A stretch of 64,000 nucleotides of DNA, from assembly GCA_905331475.1 (NCBI GenBank), contig CAJNYU010001691.1:1-64000 (forward strand). The letters run 5' to 3'. Shown here piece by piece: positions 62,549 through 64,000 of this stretch (its first letter is position 1; each line of letters begins with the position of its first letter). This stretch comes from Rotaria socialis (lineage: Eukaryota > Rotifera > Eurotatoria > Philodinida > Philodinidae). The position numbers were made by a program, and so were the translations under genes. Below the pieces are notes generated by a model. It worked only from the letters and a program-made list of their open reading frames with translations. It made no database searches and had not been told where the DNA came from.

Positions 62549-63187
62549 ATTTCTTGTATTTTTAAATTCATTTTACAACAGACTTCATTTCGGCACTTTC
62601 TCTATAGTTTTGCTCCTAGTAAAAATATGACCACTAACAGATTTGAAATCGGTTTCAACGTTAATCATTATACTCTGAGTGGCAAAGCTCAAATTTAACG
62701 ACTGTATTTTTTACATGTATGTCAGCGCTCAATTTTGCATTCAATATAATGCATATCATACATGTTATGTGAAAAGAATAAGTTGAATAAAACTGAGATG
62801 AAATCTAAGTGGGTAGATGTTTTAGGGAACATTATATTTGATAGGTCAAATAAATGAACGATCAGTAAAAAAGAATATGAATGATCAGTACTCAAATGAT
62901 CAGTAATTATTCTTAAAGTGATCAGTTTATTATATATAATTACCAGTAAAAAAGATAAAATTGATCAGTAAAATATAGAAATTTGGTTGCAGGCGTGATT
63001 CTTCTGCTCATCTACACTACCCCCTCATCCTTTTTTAGAATTCTTTGATTTCAATTTATGCCATCATTTTCTTCCAGAACCTCTTTGTCTGATATATCAC
63101 TTTCATATTGAACAACTTGTACGACTCCCGTCTTTTTTACTCGGTGGTACTAAGTTGAATGTGAAAGAAAGGAGCTAAGAGTACATT
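62549..63187. other. 3' flank of the NYN gene, then transposon end
   Basis: The first 300 bp shows nothing. GATCAGTA repeats begin at 62859. Confidence 0.5.
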
Positions 63188-63805
63188 CATAGGCGGCGGA
63201 ACGATTTCAATCTAGGGTAGGCTCAATTTTCCAGCGAAATGATGTCAGGAAGATAGTGAGAAAATGACGTTCATCATATTTTTTCAATGCGAGACGCCAT
63301 ACACCTTCTTGCTAGATTTTGATTCTGTATACATGTGATAACTTTATAGTGCTTTATTTTTTTGAGATAAAACAAGAAATAACGAAGTATCACAGAACAA
63401 TTACTTAAAAAATAAAACGAGTCTAAAACATAATAAAATCATACAGCACCAAAAAATGTTTTTCTATTTTCAGTCTTTGAAATAAAATCAGAACAGACGC
63501 TCTTTAAATCAAGTAAATCGAATTTATCTTTATGAATGTGAGGAATAATAACGTGATTTAAACGTTGCTGACTCATTGTGCAGCGTAAATACGTTTTTAT
63601 TCTATTAAGAACACTGAGCGATCTTTCGGTAGTGGCTGTTGTTACAGATACTGTCAAAGATAATGTTATGTAATAATGCGTCATCTATCATGACAACAAA
63701 AACTGAACTATAAGAAAATATGTTTACATGTAATAGAGCCTACTCAAGCGTTCAATTCTTATAGTTTGAGCCTACCCACGTCTTCTAATGGCTCCGCCGC
63801 CTATG
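63188..63805. mobile_element. Internally deleted hAT transposon with transposase remnant
   Basis: The element begins CATAGGCGGCGGA and ends with its complement; similarity continues inward (GGTAGGCTCAA against TTGAGCCTACC). Flanking 8 bp repeats AGTACATT (63180-63187) and AATACATT (63806-63813) match at seven of eight bases, as expected for hAT target-site duplications. The interior keeps the end of a transposase frame on the minus strand. Confidence 0.85.
63439..63684 (-). pseudogene. hAT transposase C-terminal fragment
   Basis: An 81-codon frame contains the hAT-family dimerisation motif: SLTVSVTTATTERSLSVLNR, then IKTYLRCTMSQQRLNHV. This is the C-terminal end of hAT transposases of the ZMYM1-like type. 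The DDE catalytic part and the zinc finger are missing, so the fragment is not an active enzyme. Confidence 0.85.
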
Positions 63806-64000
63806 AATACATTTATATATGTTGTACTCGTCAGCGGTACGATATATAGACCAAAAGAACAAACATGAAAAAGAAATCACCTTATAACACATTTTAATTT
63901 TTATACTGATCCTTTAATCTAATTTACTGATTTTTAAATATATCAATAAATCGAAGTATATTAATAACTGACCACACAAATAATGTACTGATCAATCATT

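Larger units (their letters stand above)
62859..64000. mobile_element. Candidate DNA transposon with inverted GATCAGTA arrays (right end off window)
   Basis: The left part (62859-62972) has six direct copies or variants of GATCAGTAA with irregular spacing. At 63903-63995 the inverse, TACTGATC, recurs at least four times. The arrays face each other across about 930 bp that includes a separate 618 bp hAT element. Arrays of short subterminal motifs in inverted orientation are typical of transposon ends. No terminal repeat or duplication can be fixed because the right end is outside the window. Confidence 0.5.

Noticed and set aside
1-64000. tRNA, rRNA, spliced-leader RNA genes, CRISPR arrays
   Set aside because: None seen on reading; the window is eukaryotic nuclear DNA. 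A systematic covariance-model search was not possible.

Overview
The window looks like AT-rich nuclear DNA of a small invertebrate with compact genes. Most introns I could place are about 50-90 bp with GT..AG ends. Gene content is animal: SoxB, endophilin-B, COQ9, SLC35, beta-1,4-galactosyltransferase, a PX protein. Expanded B-box zinc-finger genes, decaying duplicates and several hAT-type elements suggest a bdelloid rotifer of the Rotaria/Adineta kind. That assignment is an inference from style and content; no diagnostic marker was found.

Layout. 0.6-7.6 kb: two head-to-head paralogues of a type II membrane protein with a DXD-like motif, probably glycosyltransferase-like; one has a 1.4 kb intron that the other lacks. 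8.4-9.4 kb: a hAT-like non-autonomous element with a second one nested in it. 11.0-12.2 kb: a single-exon SoxB gene on the minus strand, followed by about 10 kb of gene-free DNA with microsatellites and a tandemly duplicated repeat (17.3-18.4 kb). 22.8-24.4 kb: a nine-exon endophilin-B gene.

26-28 kb holds repeats and small inverted-repeat elements. 28.5-42.1 kb is a birth-and-death cluster built from two modules, a B-box/coiled-coil module and a dynein-light-chain-like (LC8-like) module. It has two stand-alone LC8-like genes, one LC8-like pseudogene, three broken B-box copies, one gene that fuses both modules, and one B-box gene with a C-terminal zinc-binding domain. Part of the cluster is a 1.37 kb segmental duplication.

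42.6-55 kb is a dense conserved block: an SLC35A nucleotide-sugar transporter, a PX-domain (SNX15-like) gene divergent from COQ9, a WDR43-like gene lacking its WD40 half, an ankyrin-repeat gene nested antisense inside a WDR43-like intron, and a beta-1,4-galactosyltransferase. The sugar transporter and the galactosyltransferase would act in the same Golgi pathway. 55-61 kb is largely empty. 61.0-62.5 kb is a NYN-domain gene with a C-terminal membrane anchor. The last 1.2 kb is transposon: a 618 bp hAT derivative with a transposase remnant, flanked by inverted GATCAGTA repeats of a larger element that leaves the window.

Gene structures were read by eye from splice signals and family similarity. 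Joined reading frames were checked for phase and divide by three; no transcript evidence was available.
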